DNA of 64,000 bases from an uncultured Actinomycetes bacterium (GTDB taxonomy: Bacteria; Actinomycetota; Actinomycetes; Mycobacteriales; Mycobacteriaceae), in the NCBI GenBank assembly GCA_903884065.1, contig CAISDL010000042.1:1-64000 (forward strand), given 5' to 3'. Below, in pieces: positions 8,186 through 18,764 of the stretch (positions are counted from its first letter, which is position 1; each line of letters begins with the position of its first letter). The notes under the pieces were generated by a model that was not told the DNA's origin, made no database searches, and worked only from the letters and a program-made list of their open reading frames with translations. The position numbers and the translations under genes are program-made.

Positions 8186-9282
8186 GAATCGTGATCACAG
8201 TGCCATGTCTGTCAGGGGGCGGCGCTGAGTTCGTGGCATGGCAGTGGGCACGATATTTGGCTGGGGAGGGTGATCATGTCACTGTTTATACGACACATTC
8301 CGTGTTAGCGGACGCGACGCCTGAAGGTGTGTCCCTTGTCAAGGCACCTCAAGGCGGCGTGGTAGCACAGGCACGTAACCTAGCGACCTTCCTGAGGAAT
8401 GAACCGGCGGACGTAGTCGTCGCACTCATGCCTTACTGCAACCTCGTCACCCTCGCCGCCGCACGTTCAATGGGATCGGCAGGCCCGCTAGTGGTAATCA
8501 GCGAGCATATTCCCGCGAATGGTCCGTCGATGGTGTACGCAGGAGCTCATCAAAATCACGTTCGGCTGGCTAGACGCATTTATCGATCCGCCGATCTCCT
8601 TGTTGCCGTCTCGCACGCCGTCGGCGCCGAGGCAATATCGGAGTACGGAATTTCCATGGATAAGGTCGCGGTTGTCCCGAACCCGGCATTTGCGAAACTC
8701 CAGAACCGGCACGTTAAACGCCCCGGCGGAATTCCGCAGTCGGCCAGATTGGATTTGGTTGTTCCAGGCAGACTGGTTCCCCAAAAGCGACCACTCCTGG
8801 CTGTGGATGTCGCAGCCATCCTCTCCCCGCACTTCCCCGGGGGCGTCACGTTGCACTTCTACGGCGCCGGCCCTCTGATTGACCAAGTCGTGTCGCATGC
8901 AAGCGACGCCGGCGTTAATGCCGTCATGCACGGCTGGGTCGAAAATTGGTTTGATGAATGTCCCGCAGGATCGATTGTCCTCGTAACGTCGGTCCTAGAG
9001 GGTTTCGGGAACGTCTTGATCGAGGCCGCCGCAGCGGGATTTCGGAGCGTCGTCTCGTCTAAATGCATGGGCGTCGCCGATGCTGTGATACCAGGCCTAA
9101 CCGGCGAGTTAACCACTGGCAATACCGCTGAGGATTACGCCGCCGCGGTCCTCCGAACCCCGCGGACCCCCGTATGCGGCATTGAACCGTGGCTACAACG
9201 TTTCACCTTCGAGAGCAGCGGACAGATTCTTAGGGACGAGCTGACCCGAATCATGCAACGGCCACCACGGTCTGACCGGTGA
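8182..9282 (+). CDS. GT4-family glycosyltransferase
   Basis: The 366-aa product has the GT-B architecture. The N-terminal domain begins MRIVITVPCLSGGGAEFVA, with the glycine-rich acceptor loop. The C-terminal domain has LVVPGRLVPQKRP and the EX7E motif in EGFGNVLIEAA. Such retaining transferases use nucleotide sugars on lipid-linked acceptors. ATG 8182 is preferred over a TTG at 8173 because the conserved N-terminal strand begins there. The 3' end overlaps the flippase start as GTGA (9279-9282), so the two are co-translated. Donor and acceptor are not predictable. Confidence 0.85.
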   Translation: MRIVITVPCLSGGGAEFVAWQWARYLAGEGDHVTVYTTHSVLADATPEGVSLVKAPQGGVVAQARNLATFLRNEPADVVVALMPYCNLVTLAAARSMGSAGPLVVISEHIPANGPSMVYAGAHQNHVRLARRIYRSADLLVAVSHAVGAEAISEYGISMDKVAVVPNPAFAKLQNRHVKRPGGIPQSARLDLVVPGRLVPQKRPLLAVDVAAILSPHFPGGVTLHFYGAGPLIDQVVSHASDAGVNAVMHGWVENWFDECPAGSIVLVTSVLEGFGNVLIEAAAAGFRSVVSSKCMGVADAVIPGLTGELTTGNTAEDYAAAVLRTPRTPVCGIEPWLQRFTFESSGQILRDELTRIMQRPPRSDR

Positions 9283-10907
9283 CCGACGGCGCCAGACGTG
9301 CGTCAGGTATCGGTCGAACGTCACTTGGTGCATCGGCCGGAACTCTCGGCTCAACCGTGATCGGGTTCGGTCGCACACTTGCACTGGCAGCGGCAATCGG
9401 GACGGGCTTGGTTGCAGACTCGTACAACATCGCTAACCAGGTACCCAATCAAGTATTCCTACTTTTGGGTGGCGGCACTGTGGGTTTCGTCTTCGTCCCG
9501 CAATTAATTCGGCACGCGCGGTTCTCCGAAAAACGCGGCGACGAGTACGGAAGCTTGCTTCTCCTTGGCGGGGCAATCTTCGGGCTGTTTGTAACGATCG
9601 CGCTCATCGCATTAAGCCCAACTGTAATCCGACTAATGGGTGGATCGTCGTGGGGTGCAGCCCAGTCATCGCTCGGATTACATCTATCACTGTGGTGTAT
9701 TCCGCAGATTTTCTTCTACGCCCTCTACAGCGTCGCTTCACAGCTAATGAATGCCCGGGGTAGATTTAGCTCTGTTGCCTGGATTCCAACTGTTAACAGC
9801 GTAGTTGTGATCTTGGCCTGTATACCCATCATTGTGGTCGGCACCGTCCAAACGAACGCGCCGGAGTCCGTACGCCCCTGGGAGATTTGGCTCTTAGGCG
9901 GTTCGACGTTGCTGGGTTCTGCAGTCCAGGCAATACTTCTCATCATCGTTCTTCGCGCGATAGGCTTCAAGCTTAGCTACCGATTTCCATTACGCGGACT
10001 CGGCCTCCGCGCAACTGTCGCAACGGGACTCTTCACTTTAGTGGCGGCCGCTTCTTTTCAAGTTGCCAACCTCGTAACCGCAGGTATATCGACTCAAGCA
10101 GGCAGCGCAGCAAAAGCTTTGGGATTCGACGGTCGTGGCTATACCGCTTTCTTTTACGCGCGGACCCTTCTGCTCGTTGCACAGTCCGTCGCCTCGGCAA
10201 GCTTGGCGAACGTTCTCTTGCAGAGACTATCGGGACACTATGCTGGAGGTGACAAGGAAACGGCCGCGGACGAATTAAACGAGGCCATCCTCGCCGTAGG
10301 CGCTTTTCTGATACCCGTAATGGCGGGCATCATTTGCCTCGGGCCCCTTGGCACTGAGCTCCTATTCACACGAGGGGAGACGAGTAGCGCGGCCGCCCAT
10401 TATATTGGAATTGTCTTGGCGGTTTTGGCGTTCGGTCTTCTGCCGTACGCACTACACGACTTGCTCATCCGCCCATTCTTCGCGGTGCATAATGCCAAGA
10501 GGGTGCTACAGAGTTCCGCGTTTATCAGCGCTATTTGGATCGCTGGGGCATTTTCGGCTGGAATTTTCCTCCCCCCCGAGCACGTCCCCATCGGAATCGC
10601 AGCTGCATTTGGACTTTCCTATCTGATCGACTTACCGCTCAAACTTTGGAGCCTTCACAATAGTCTAAGCTTCCGAATCTCAAGCGGCGTAGCGCGCGGA
10701 TATCTTCGGGCCCTTGCCGCGGGGGGTGTTGCAGCCATTATCACAGGTGCAATATTGATGTACGCGGAGCAGTTTGTCACCCCTAATTGGCTCACAAGGG
10801 CAGCTTTGCTAATTGTTGGCATAGCGTTGTTCTTCTTAGTATACTATCCGCTTACCGCACGAAGTTCGATGTCCCTTGGTCGTCTCTTACGCTGGCTTAA
10901 GACGTAG
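9279..10907 (+). CDS. MurJ/MviN-type lipid-linked sugar flippase (Wzx function inferred)
   Basis: The 542-aa product of about 14 membrane segments belongs to the MOP superfamily and resembles MurJ. The N-terminal segment GRTLALAAAIGTGLVADSYN followed by IANQVPNQVFLLLGGGTVGF matches MurJ helices 1-2, including the charged residues facing the cavity. The usual mycobacterial MurJ (MviN) is a much larger protein with a cytosolic pseudokinase-type extension. This one is compact and sits inside a glycan locus, so it probably flips the island's lipid-linked oligosaccharide. GTG start overlaps the glycosyltransferase stop. Confidence 0.82.
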   Translation: MTDGARRASGIGRTSLGASAGTLGSTVIGFGRTLALAAAIGTGLVADSYNIANQVPNQVFLLLGGGTVGFVFVPQLIRHARFSEKRGDEYGSLLLLGGAIFGLFVTIALIALSPTVIRLMGGSSWGAAQSSLGLHLSLWCIPQIFFYALYSVASQLMNARGRFSSVAWIPTVNSVVVILACIPIIVVGTVQTNAPESVRPWEIWLLGGSTLLGSAVQAILLIIVLRAIGFKLSYRFPLRGLGLRATVATGLFTLVAAASFQVANLVTAGISTQAGSAAKALGFDGRGYTAFFYARTLLLVAQSVASASLANVLLQRLSGHYAGGDKETAADELNEAILAVGAFLIPVMAGIICLGPLGTELLFTRGETSSAAAHYIGIVLAVLAFGLLPYALHDLLIRPFFAVHNAKRVLQSSAFISAIWIAGAFSAGIFLPPEHVPIGIAAAFGLSYLIDLPLKLWSLHNSLSFRISSGVARGYLRALAAGGVAAIITGAILMYAEQFVTPNWLTRAALLIVGIALFFLVYYPLTARSSMSLGRLLRWLKT

Positions 10908-11036
10908 CGGAGCCCCCTTCCGGGCGAGTCGGCAGATAGGGTCGACATTCCATTACTTTCAGGCATGTATGATAGCCACCTGATAGGTAAATTTGTCCGC
11001 TGTCGAATTCGACCATCTCAACATAACGGAGCAACA

Positions 11037-11762
11037 ATGAAACTTCGCGAGACGTTAAAGCGCATACCACTACTAGCTGGAATTTACCGATCGGCGCGGT
11101 CAAAATATTCGATTTACCGGTTGAATCGGAAGAGTACGGAAGAGGTATTTGCGGACATCCATCGAAAAAATTCGTGGGGTGGCATAGAGTCAATCTCTGG
11201 ACCGGGATCAGATACCGATCAGACACGACAGATCGTGGAGCACCTTCCGGCCATACTCAGAAATTATGACATTTCGACCATGCTCGATCTGCCCTGCGGG
11301 GACTTTAATTGGATGAAGCAAGTCGATTTGAGCAATATTGAATACTGCGGTGCAGACATCCTTAGCGACCTCGTCAACAAGAACGCAAAGCAGTACGCTC
11401 GCGAAAACATTCGCTTCGAGAAACTAGACCTGCTGAGGGATAAACTTCCTCCTGTCGACTTGATTCTATGCAGAGACTGTTTAATTCATTTATCCTACGA
11501 CGATATGTTCCAAGCGCTTGATAATATTTGCGCATCGGGCTCGGAATACCTTTTAACGACAACATTCCCGGGATCGACAGAAAATCGTGATATTGCCACC
11601 GGCCAAGGGCGCAACATCAACCTGGAAGCGTATCCCTTTAATCTCCCTAGTCCGCTCGAGACGATCAATGAGAAATGCACGCTCGGAAACGGCATCTACC
11701 GCGATAAATCTTTGGGACTCTGGAGGATTTCGGACATCCGAGAGCGCCTGAACAATGCCTGA
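11037..11762 (+). CDS. class I SAM-dependent methyltransferase
   Basis: The 241-aa product has the SAM-binding motif I in TMLDLPCGDFNWMK and the acidic motif in YCGADI, followed by CRDCLIHLSYDD. Start ATG 11037 is chosen because GGAG (11028-11031) precedes it by five bases; the open frame extends 24 codons further left without support. Codon use is unlike the neighbours, with many A/T-ending codons, and the 60 bases at 10981-11040 hold only 25 G+C. Location among glycan genes suggests O-methylation of a sugar, but the acceptor is unknown. Confidence 0.75.
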   Translation: MKLRETLKRIPLLAGIYRSARSKYSIYRLNRKSTEEVFADIHRKNSWGGIESISGPGSDTDQTRQIVEHLPAILRNYDISTMLDLPCGDFNWMKQVDLSNIEYCGADILSDLVNKNAKQYARENIRFEKLDLLRDKLPPVDLILCRDCLIHLSYDDMFQALDNICASGSEYLLTTTFPGSTENRDIATGQGRNINLEAYPFNLPSPLETINEKCTLGNGIYRDKSLGLWRISDIRERLNNA

Positions 11763-11866
11763 TGGGATCGAACGCATCCTCGAGACACGAGCAGAGTCAC
11801 CAGTGACCTTGCCGGCCCAGGACCCGGTACCGACAGCAAGTTGGGCATACCCATATACTTACCGCT

Positions 11867-12859
11867 ATGCGTGATCATCATTTGGCCCTATTGGCATGCC
11901 CAGGATGTCGGCATGATCTGCGGATCGCTTCAATCGGCGAGCGCTCTGGCGAACGGATCCTCGAAGGTTGCCTTTCCTGCACTGGATGCGAGGCTGAGTA
12001 CCCGATCTCGAAGGGAGTGCCAAGATTCGTACCCCGCGATAATTACGCTTCCGGCTTCGGACTGGAGTGGACGAGGCACGCCAGGACTCAGTACGACAGC
12101 AACTCTGGCGTGCCAGCTTCTGAGCAACGGTTCTTCGGCCAAACTCAGTGGCCGCACCAGATGGTAGGCGAGCGAATCCTCGAAGTTGGCAGTGGGTCTG
12201 GCCGGTTCACAGAACAAGCAGCAACAACAGGTGCCACCATCGCTTCCCTGGATTACAGCTATGCCGTGGATGCGAACTACGCTTCGAACGGCGATAAGGA
12301 AAACGTACTGATTGTTCAGGGCGACGTTTTCGCGCTGCCATTCAAGCCTGGGATCTTCGATCGCGTCTTTTGCTTCGGCGTCTTGCAGCACACGCCCGAA
12401 CCTGAACGAGCTTTCTTGGCGCTGCCGAATGCGCTTCGATCTGGAGGGTACCTCTGTGCCGATCTTTACAAAGCGACAGTTTGGCGAAAGGTGTTCGCAA
12501 CTAAGTACTACGTGCGGCCATTCACTCGAAATATGGACCCGGAAAAGCTTTACAAACGAGTTCAAGCCTGGATCGATTTCATCTGGCCAGTTGCGGCATT
12601 GATACGCAAGCTACCGAAGGGATATCGAATCAATTGGCGTCTTTTGGTCGCCGACTACAGCTGGCTGGGACTCAAGGGCGATAAGCTTAAAGAATGGGCG
12701 TACCTAGACACCTTCGACATGCTTGCGCCGAAATATGATTTCCCGCAGACTTTGGAATCCGTCCAGGCTTGGGCCGACAAGGCGCATCTGACCCGCGTGG
12801 ACGTCGAATACACCCCGCACGGTATCACCGTCCGCGGAATTTCGCCGGCATCCATTTAG
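11867..12859 (+). CDS. class I methyltransferase with N-terminal Trm112-like zinc ribbon
   Basis: The 330-aa product starts MRDHHLALLACPGCRHDL. The CPGC pair is followed by CLSCTGCEAEYPISKGVPRF, the Trm112-type zinc knuckle common at the N-terminus of bacterial methyltransferases. The catalytic domain follows with motif I in ILEVGSGSGRFTEQA and post-I ASLDYSYAVDANY. The sequence DRVFCFGVLQHTPEPERAF is typical of methyltransferase 11 proteins. The substrate is unknown; a sugar, lipid carrier or small molecule of the island is possible. It stands 104 bases downstream of the other methyltransferase in the same direction. Confidence 0.78.
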   Translation: MRDHHLALLACPGCRHDLRIASIGERSGERILEGCLSCTGCEAEYPISKGVPRFVPRDNYASGFGLEWTRHARTQYDSNSGVPASEQRFFGQTQWPHQMVGERILEVGSGSGRFTEQAATTGATIASLDYSYAVDANYASNGDKENVLIVQGDVFALPFKPGIFDRVFCFGVLQHTPEPERAFLALPNALRSGGYLCADLYKATVWRKVFATKYYVRPFTRNMDPEKLYKRVQAWIDFIWPVAALIRKLPKGYRINWRLLVADYSWLGLKGDKLKEWAYLDTFDMLAPKYDFPQTLESVQAWADKAHLTRVDVEYTPHGITVRGISPASI

Positions 12860-12912
12860 TGCCTAGACAATCTACAGGCGCATCGGCGGTGCTCTCTTAG
12901 GCCATAACGGTA

Positions 12913-14772
12913 TTACAGATACGCTTGGTACATAGTTCGCCACAACTCAAACTGCACTAGGGCGAAAAGCAAGTCGCCACTTTGGCGGCCCTTGTCTTGG
13001 CCTTTCAGTATTCGCGAAATTGCATTACGGTCAAAGAGACAATCAGGGCTGCTCAACACATCCCAGAAAAGCTCACGGAACGGCCCAGCCTTGAGCCATT
13101 CACTGATGGGGATGGAAAAGCCCTGTTTGCGCTCGCGATCGAAGTCGGCGGGAAGAAGCCGTTCTGTGAGATATTTCGGGAGAATTTTCGTCTGCGTGGC
13201 GGTCGCTTTCAGGCTGACTGGCACCCGACCGAACGCGAATTCGACAAGACGGTGGTCGAGGAACGGTGAACGCACCTCGAGTGAATTGAGCATGCTGGCA
13301 CGGTCGACCTTCACCAGAAGGTCATCGACGAGATAGTTAGCGAAATCGGTGCGGGTTGCACGCTGCAGCAAATCCGTTTCGGACGAGATGCAGGTGGGCA
13401 GCACACGCTCCGCTGATGTCGGCCAGGCGCCGTATCTACGCATAAGCCGGCGCCTGCTAGTGGCGTCGAAGTACCCCCCAACCACGGGAAGGTCACGTGA
13501 CAAGTCGACACCTAGCGCCATCAAGTAATTGCGTCGCTTGACGCCGACCGGCAGCAGATGCTCACCACCCCAAGCCAACGACTTCCGCGCGATTTCCGGT
13601 ACCCGATCAAGCCTCCGCTGCATCCACAACAGACGGCTGTAGCGGCGATAGCCGCCGAACAATTCATCGCCACCGTCTCCACCTAGTGCAACCGTGCATT
13701 GCTCCCGCACCAGTCGACTGACCAGGTAGGTCGGTATCATCGAAGAGTCGGCCATCGGCTCGTCGAACTGCCTAGCAAGCTCGGGGATCAACTCAGCAGA
13801 TGCCGGTTCGGCCATCAGTTCCGTATGGTCTGTTCCGAAGTGGTGTGCAATCTTTCGCGCGAATTCGGTCTCATCATGATTGTCATGTCCGGGAAACCCG
13901 ATGCTGAACGTACGCACTTGAGAGGAACGGCGCACGGCCGCCGCAGTCACGAGGCTGGAGTCAACGCCTCCACTGAGGAGAACTCCCACCGGTACGTCAG
14001 CACGAAGCTGCCCTCCCACGGCATCCTCGAGAAGAGTTTCGAGTTCTTCTACGAGACCAGCCTCATCGGCATGCTGCTGCCGGGTCAACTCAGGGGGCTG
14101 CCAGTATCGCCACGAACGGGCTGTGCCACTGCTCAAATCGAAGGTCAGTGCGTGAGCCGCCTTCAGTTTGCGGTAACCCTCCAAAATGCATCGGTCACCG
14201 GGCACATAACCGAGCGCAAGGTAGCAGTCGAGGGCTTCGTGATCGATGCGCCGCGGTAACGCGGGGTTTGCTAACAACGCTTTCAGTTCTGATGCGAAGT
14301 AAATCGCGCCGTCTCGCAAGGAGTAGAAGAGCGGCTTCTCCCCTACTCTGTCACGCGCCAGGAATAACGTCTGGTTGGGTTCGTCATGAATCGCGAATGC
14401 AAACATGCCGACGAGCCGCCCCAAGCAGTCTGTGCCCCATTCGGAGTAGGCCGCCAGCAGAACTTCGGTGTCGCTATGCGAACGAAAAATATGACCGCGC
14501 TGTTCGAGTTGTTTGCGCAGTTCAAGAAAATTGTAAATCTCGCCATTGAAGACGATCGACAAACCTCGCGGGCGCAGGTGCATCGGTTGATGGCCCAGGG
14601 GGGACAAGTCGAAAATCGATAGCCGCCGATGGGCTAGACCCACCCGGCCGTCGTCGGACCACCACTCCCCTGCGCCGTCGGGACCCCGGTGGAACATCGT
14701 GTCACGGCCCACCTCAAGCCATTCCCGATCGTGCTGGCTGGTCATCGAGGCACATCCGGCCAATCCACACAT
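12913..14772 (-). CDS. asnB: asparagine synthase-like glutamine amidotransferase (AsnB/WbpS type)
   Basis: The 619-aa enzyme has an N-terminal class II glutaminase domain with the catalytic Cys2 (MCGLAGC), HRGPDG and FNGEIYNF. Its C-terminal ATP-pyrophosphatase domain has the PPi loop LLSGGVDSSL and GGDGGDELFGGY. Classical AsnB makes asparagine, but stand-alone members inside polysaccharide loci (for example WbpS of Pseudomonas O-antigen clusters) amidate the carboxylate of sugar uronic acids. Since the island makes an N-acetylated uronic acid, that role is favoured by inference only. It is transcribed toward the methyltransferases and divergent from the gene at 14936. Confidence 0.82.
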   Translation of the reverse strand: MCGLAGCASMTSQHDREWLEVGRDTMFHRGPDGAGEWWSDDGRVGLAHRRLSIFDLSPLGHQPMHLRPRGLSIVFNGEIYNFLELRKQLEQRGHIFRSHSDTEVLLAAYSEWGTDCLGRLVGMFAFAIHDEPNQTLFLARDRVGEKPLFYSLRDGAIYFASELKALLANPALPRRIDHEALDCYLALGYVPGDRCILEGYRKLKAAHALTFDLSSGTARSWRYWQPPELTRQQHADEAGLVEELETLLEDAVGGQLRADVPVGVLLSGGVDSSLVTAAAVRRSSQVRTFSIGFPGHDNHDETEFARKIAHHFGTDHTELMAEPASAELIPELARQFDEPMADSSMIPTYLVSRLVREQCTVALGGDGGDELFGGYRRYSRLLWMQRRLDRVPEIARKSLAWGGEHLLPVGVKRRNYLMALGVDLSRDLPVVGGYFDATSRRRLMRRYGAWPTSAERVLPTCISSETDLLQRATRTDFANYLVDDLLVKVDRASMLNSLEVRSPFLDHRLVEFAFGRVPVSLKATATQTKILPKYLTERLLPADFDRERKQGFSIPISEWLKAGPFRELFWDVLSSPDCLFDRNAISRILKGQDKGRQSGDLLFALVQFELWRTMYQAYL

Positions 14773-14935
14773 ACGTTTAGACTACTGACGGTGGATATTC
14801 GTAGCGGAACGTGCCGCTACGCGATTGCAACTTGCTCGTCCCAGGTCCACCACCCATCACCGCAGGCCATACCCTGTCCGCCGACATCATCGGTGAATTT
14901 CAAATTTCGCTGCGGCGCTCAGATTGATTAACAGC

Positions 14936-15967
14936 ATGCCCGGAAAGCACTTTAGGCGCGCCAGCAGGCGTCCGGTCCTACCCGACTGGATACGCGCACT
15001 GCTCACCGTGATCGCAACTGCGTGCCTAGTCCTCGTAGCGGTCGCTCTGGTTGTCCGCGCTCAACCGGTATCAACAGTGCCATGTCTCATCCTAGCTGTA
15101 GACTCGACTTTTGTTCCAGGAATCGCCGTTGTGGGTTTGGCCTTCGCGATCATTTGCCGGCGGCTCATATTGGCGGTCGTCGGCATCTTCCTCGTCACGG
15201 CGACCGTTGCGATCCAAGTGTCTTGGTACTACTTCGGACACAGCCCATGGATCGGTAGTCATGTGGAATTACGCCTGCTGGCATCGAACATCCGATACGG
15301 ACGAGCAGATGCCGACTCATTCGTGGCCCTCGCGAAAAACGGCGCCGACGTGGTTACGGTCGCGGAATTAACCAAGGAAGCGGTCGGGCGCTTCGCTGAA
15401 GCCGGCATCGATGAGGCCTTCCCCTATTCGGTACTCAACCCAGCCCCAGGTGCCGCCGGTATCGGCGTGTGGAGTAGGTACCCCATCACGCCTTTTTCGG
15501 CCCCTGGGCACCTGAACCTCCGGATACCCGCAGCGCGCATCCAGTTGCCTGGAGTGGAGAACGATCCCTTGATCGCCAGCGTCCACGTTATGTCTCCGGT
15601 CGCAGGAGACGACAACACCATCGACGACTGGCGAAATGGCATGGCTGTCGCCAAGGCACAGCTGGACAACTTCGCCAGAGTGGCGGGCCCGGGGGCCGTC
15701 ATCATCGGCGGGGACTACAACAGCACCCCCGACATGCAGCAGTTCCGCAACCTACTTACCAACGGCTACCGGAATGCGGTGCAACAAACTGGCGCGGGTT
15801 TCGCTCCCACCTTCAAGGCTGACACCTGGTTACCCCCGCTTATCACCATCGATCACATTCTGACGCGGAACGCCAGCGCTTCATCAATAAGTACGGTGAA
15901 AATCGACGGCTCAGACCATCGGGCCCTGCTAGCTACCATCCGGATTCCGTTCAAGGCAGCATCCTGA
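14936..15967 (+). CDS. membrane-anchored endonuclease/exonuclease/phosphatase (EEP) family protein
   Basis: The 343-aa product has about three N-terminal membrane helices (residues 20-105) and an extracytoplasmic EEP domain. LLASNIRYG carries the first metal-site Asn, VTVAELT the Glu, IIGGDYNSTPD the Asp-x-Asn pair, and IDHIL and GSDHRAL the catalytic end. Family members are nucleases, sphingomyelinases or lipid/sugar phosphatases. A periplasmic phosphodiesterase acting on a lipid-linked product is possible. ATG 14936 is chosen; a TTG at 14924 is also in frame. It ends 54 bases from rplA, tail to tail. Confidence 0.75.
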   Translation: MPGKHFRRASRRPVLPDWIRALLTVIATACLVLVAVALVVRAQPVSTVPCLILAVDSTFVPGIAVVGLAFAIICRRLILAVVGIFLVTATVAIQVSWYYFGHSPWIGSHVELRLLASNIRYGRADADSFVALAKNGADVVTVAELTKEAVGRFAEAGIDEAFPYSVLNPAPGAAGIGVWSRYPITPFSAPGHLNLRIPAARIQLPGVENDPLIASVHVMSPVAGDDNTIDDWRNGMAVAKAQLDNFARVAGPGAVIIGGDYNSTPDMQQFRNLLTNGYRNAVQQTGAGFAPTFKADTWLPPLITIDHILTRNASASSISTVKIDGSDHRALLATIRIPFKAAS

Positions 15968-16021
15968 TAGCCCGGTCGTCGCACACGCCTTAGGCCGCGG
16001 GGGGACTTGGCGAACCTGGAA

Positions 16022-16729
<708 letters not shown>

Positions 16730-16850
16730 GGTGTCTCCCTGAATAGGTGTTGGAGTTGTGGTCAGTCAGGCCGAAGCGGGCCCTCCCACAGATCGACGCC
16801 GGTGGGCGCCGAAGTCTTATTCGACCCAATATCGGGCCGATCCGCCTTCG

Positions 16851-17282
16851 CTACTCGACCGTGATGCCCATCGAGCGGGCAGTGCCGGCGATGATCTTGG
16901 CGGCCTGGTCGATGTCGTTGGCGTTGAGATCGGCCTTCTTGGTCTCGGCGATCTCGCGCACCTGGTCCCAGGTCACCTTGGCGACCTTGGTCTTGTGCGG
17001 CTCAGCCGAGCCCTTCTGCACACCGGCGGCCTTGAGCAGCATCCGGGCGGCAGGCGGGGTCTTCAACTCGAAGGTGAAGCTGCGGTCCTCGTAGACGGTG
17101 ATCTCCACGGGGATGACGTTGCCGCGTTGGGTCTCGGTCGCGGCGTTGTACGCCTTGCAGAACTCCATGATGTTGACGCCGTGCTGACCGAGCGCAGGGC
17201 CCACCGGCGGCGCGGGGTTGGCTGCCCCGGCCTGGATCTGCAACTTGATCTTGCCGGTGACTTTTTTCTTCTTGGGGGCCAT
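16851..17282 (-). CDS. rplK: 50S ribosomal protein L11
   Basis: The 143-aa L11 binds 23S rRNA in the GTPase-associated region, where thiopeptides act and where it supports RelA activation. The proline-rich N-terminal linker ([20 protein letters not shown]) and the C-terminal RNA-binding domain ending MGITVE are intact. Its length matches the family. It lies 42 bases downstream of nusG. Confidence 0.97.
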   Translation of the reverse strand: MAPKKKKVTGKIKLQIQAGAANPAPPVGPALGQHGVNIMEFCKAYNAATETQRGNVIPVEITVYEDRSFTFELKTPPAARMLLKAAGVQKGSAEPHKTKVAKVTWDQVREIAETKKADLNANDIDQAAKIIAGTARSMGITVE

Positions 17283-17324
17283 GGTTTGTGGTGTTCCTTT
17301 CTGAGAACGCAGGCTTGCGCCGCG

Positions 17325-18065
<741 letters not shown>

Positions 18066-18078
18066 CTAGAACGTTCGA

Positions 18079-18501
18079 TCACTTGTTGCCGAAAATCAGC
18101 AACACCAGCTTGGCCAGCCCCAGATCCACCGCGCCGATCAGCGCGACCATGAACACCAGGAACGCCAGCACGACGGCGGTGTAGCTGACCATCTGCTTGC
18201 GGTTGGGCCAGATGACCTTCCGCATCTCGGCCACGACCTGCTTGAGGTAGGTCCAGACGAACAGAATGGGGTTGCGGGTAGGCGCGCCGGTCGCCAGCGC
18301 CTTATTCGCCTTCTTGCCGTCGGCCTCGTCATCGAGACCCAGGTCGAGGGCGGTGGTTTCGGAATCGTCGAACTCGGCGAGCGCCGTCGCACCGGCGCGC
18401 TGCTTGGACCGCTTCCCGGTCGGCCGCAGCGGCTGGGTCATCGCGGCGGTGTTCTCGCCACCGCCGCCTGCGGCGTCGGCACTATCGCGCTCGTCGCTCA
18501 C
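18079..18501 (-). CDS. secE: preprotein translocase subunit SecE
   Basis: The 140-aa SecE is the small essential clamp of the SecYEG channel. Its single C-terminal membrane helix follows the conserved amphipathic segment ([20 protein letters not shown]). The N-terminal 75 residues are a charged extension typical of mycobacterial SecE. ATG start at 18501. The tRNA-Trp gene lies 55 bases upstream on the same strand, as in M. tuberculosis. Confidence 0.95.
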   Translation of the reverse strand: MSDERDSADAAGGGGENTAAMTQPLRPTGKRSKQRAGATALAEFDDSETTALDLGLDDEADGKKANKALATGAPTRNPILFVWTYLKQVVAEMRKVIWPNRKQMVSYTAVVLAFLVFMVALIGAVDLGLAKLVLLIFGNK

Positions 18502-18556
18502 CGCACGCTCCTCACATGTCCATCAGGGCTCACGCCCTCGAGTCTATTCAGTTGAG

Positions 18557-18629
<73 letters not shown>

Positions 18630-18764
18630 CTGCATTCACATTCAGCCGCGGCACTTCACCACATAATTGACGCGCTCCCCGATCGGTCCAGCCGAACCGA
18701 CGGACAGCGCGCTTACGTGGGGAAATCCCGACATTAGAGTGTAGCGCGAGACCCTGGGGAGTTA

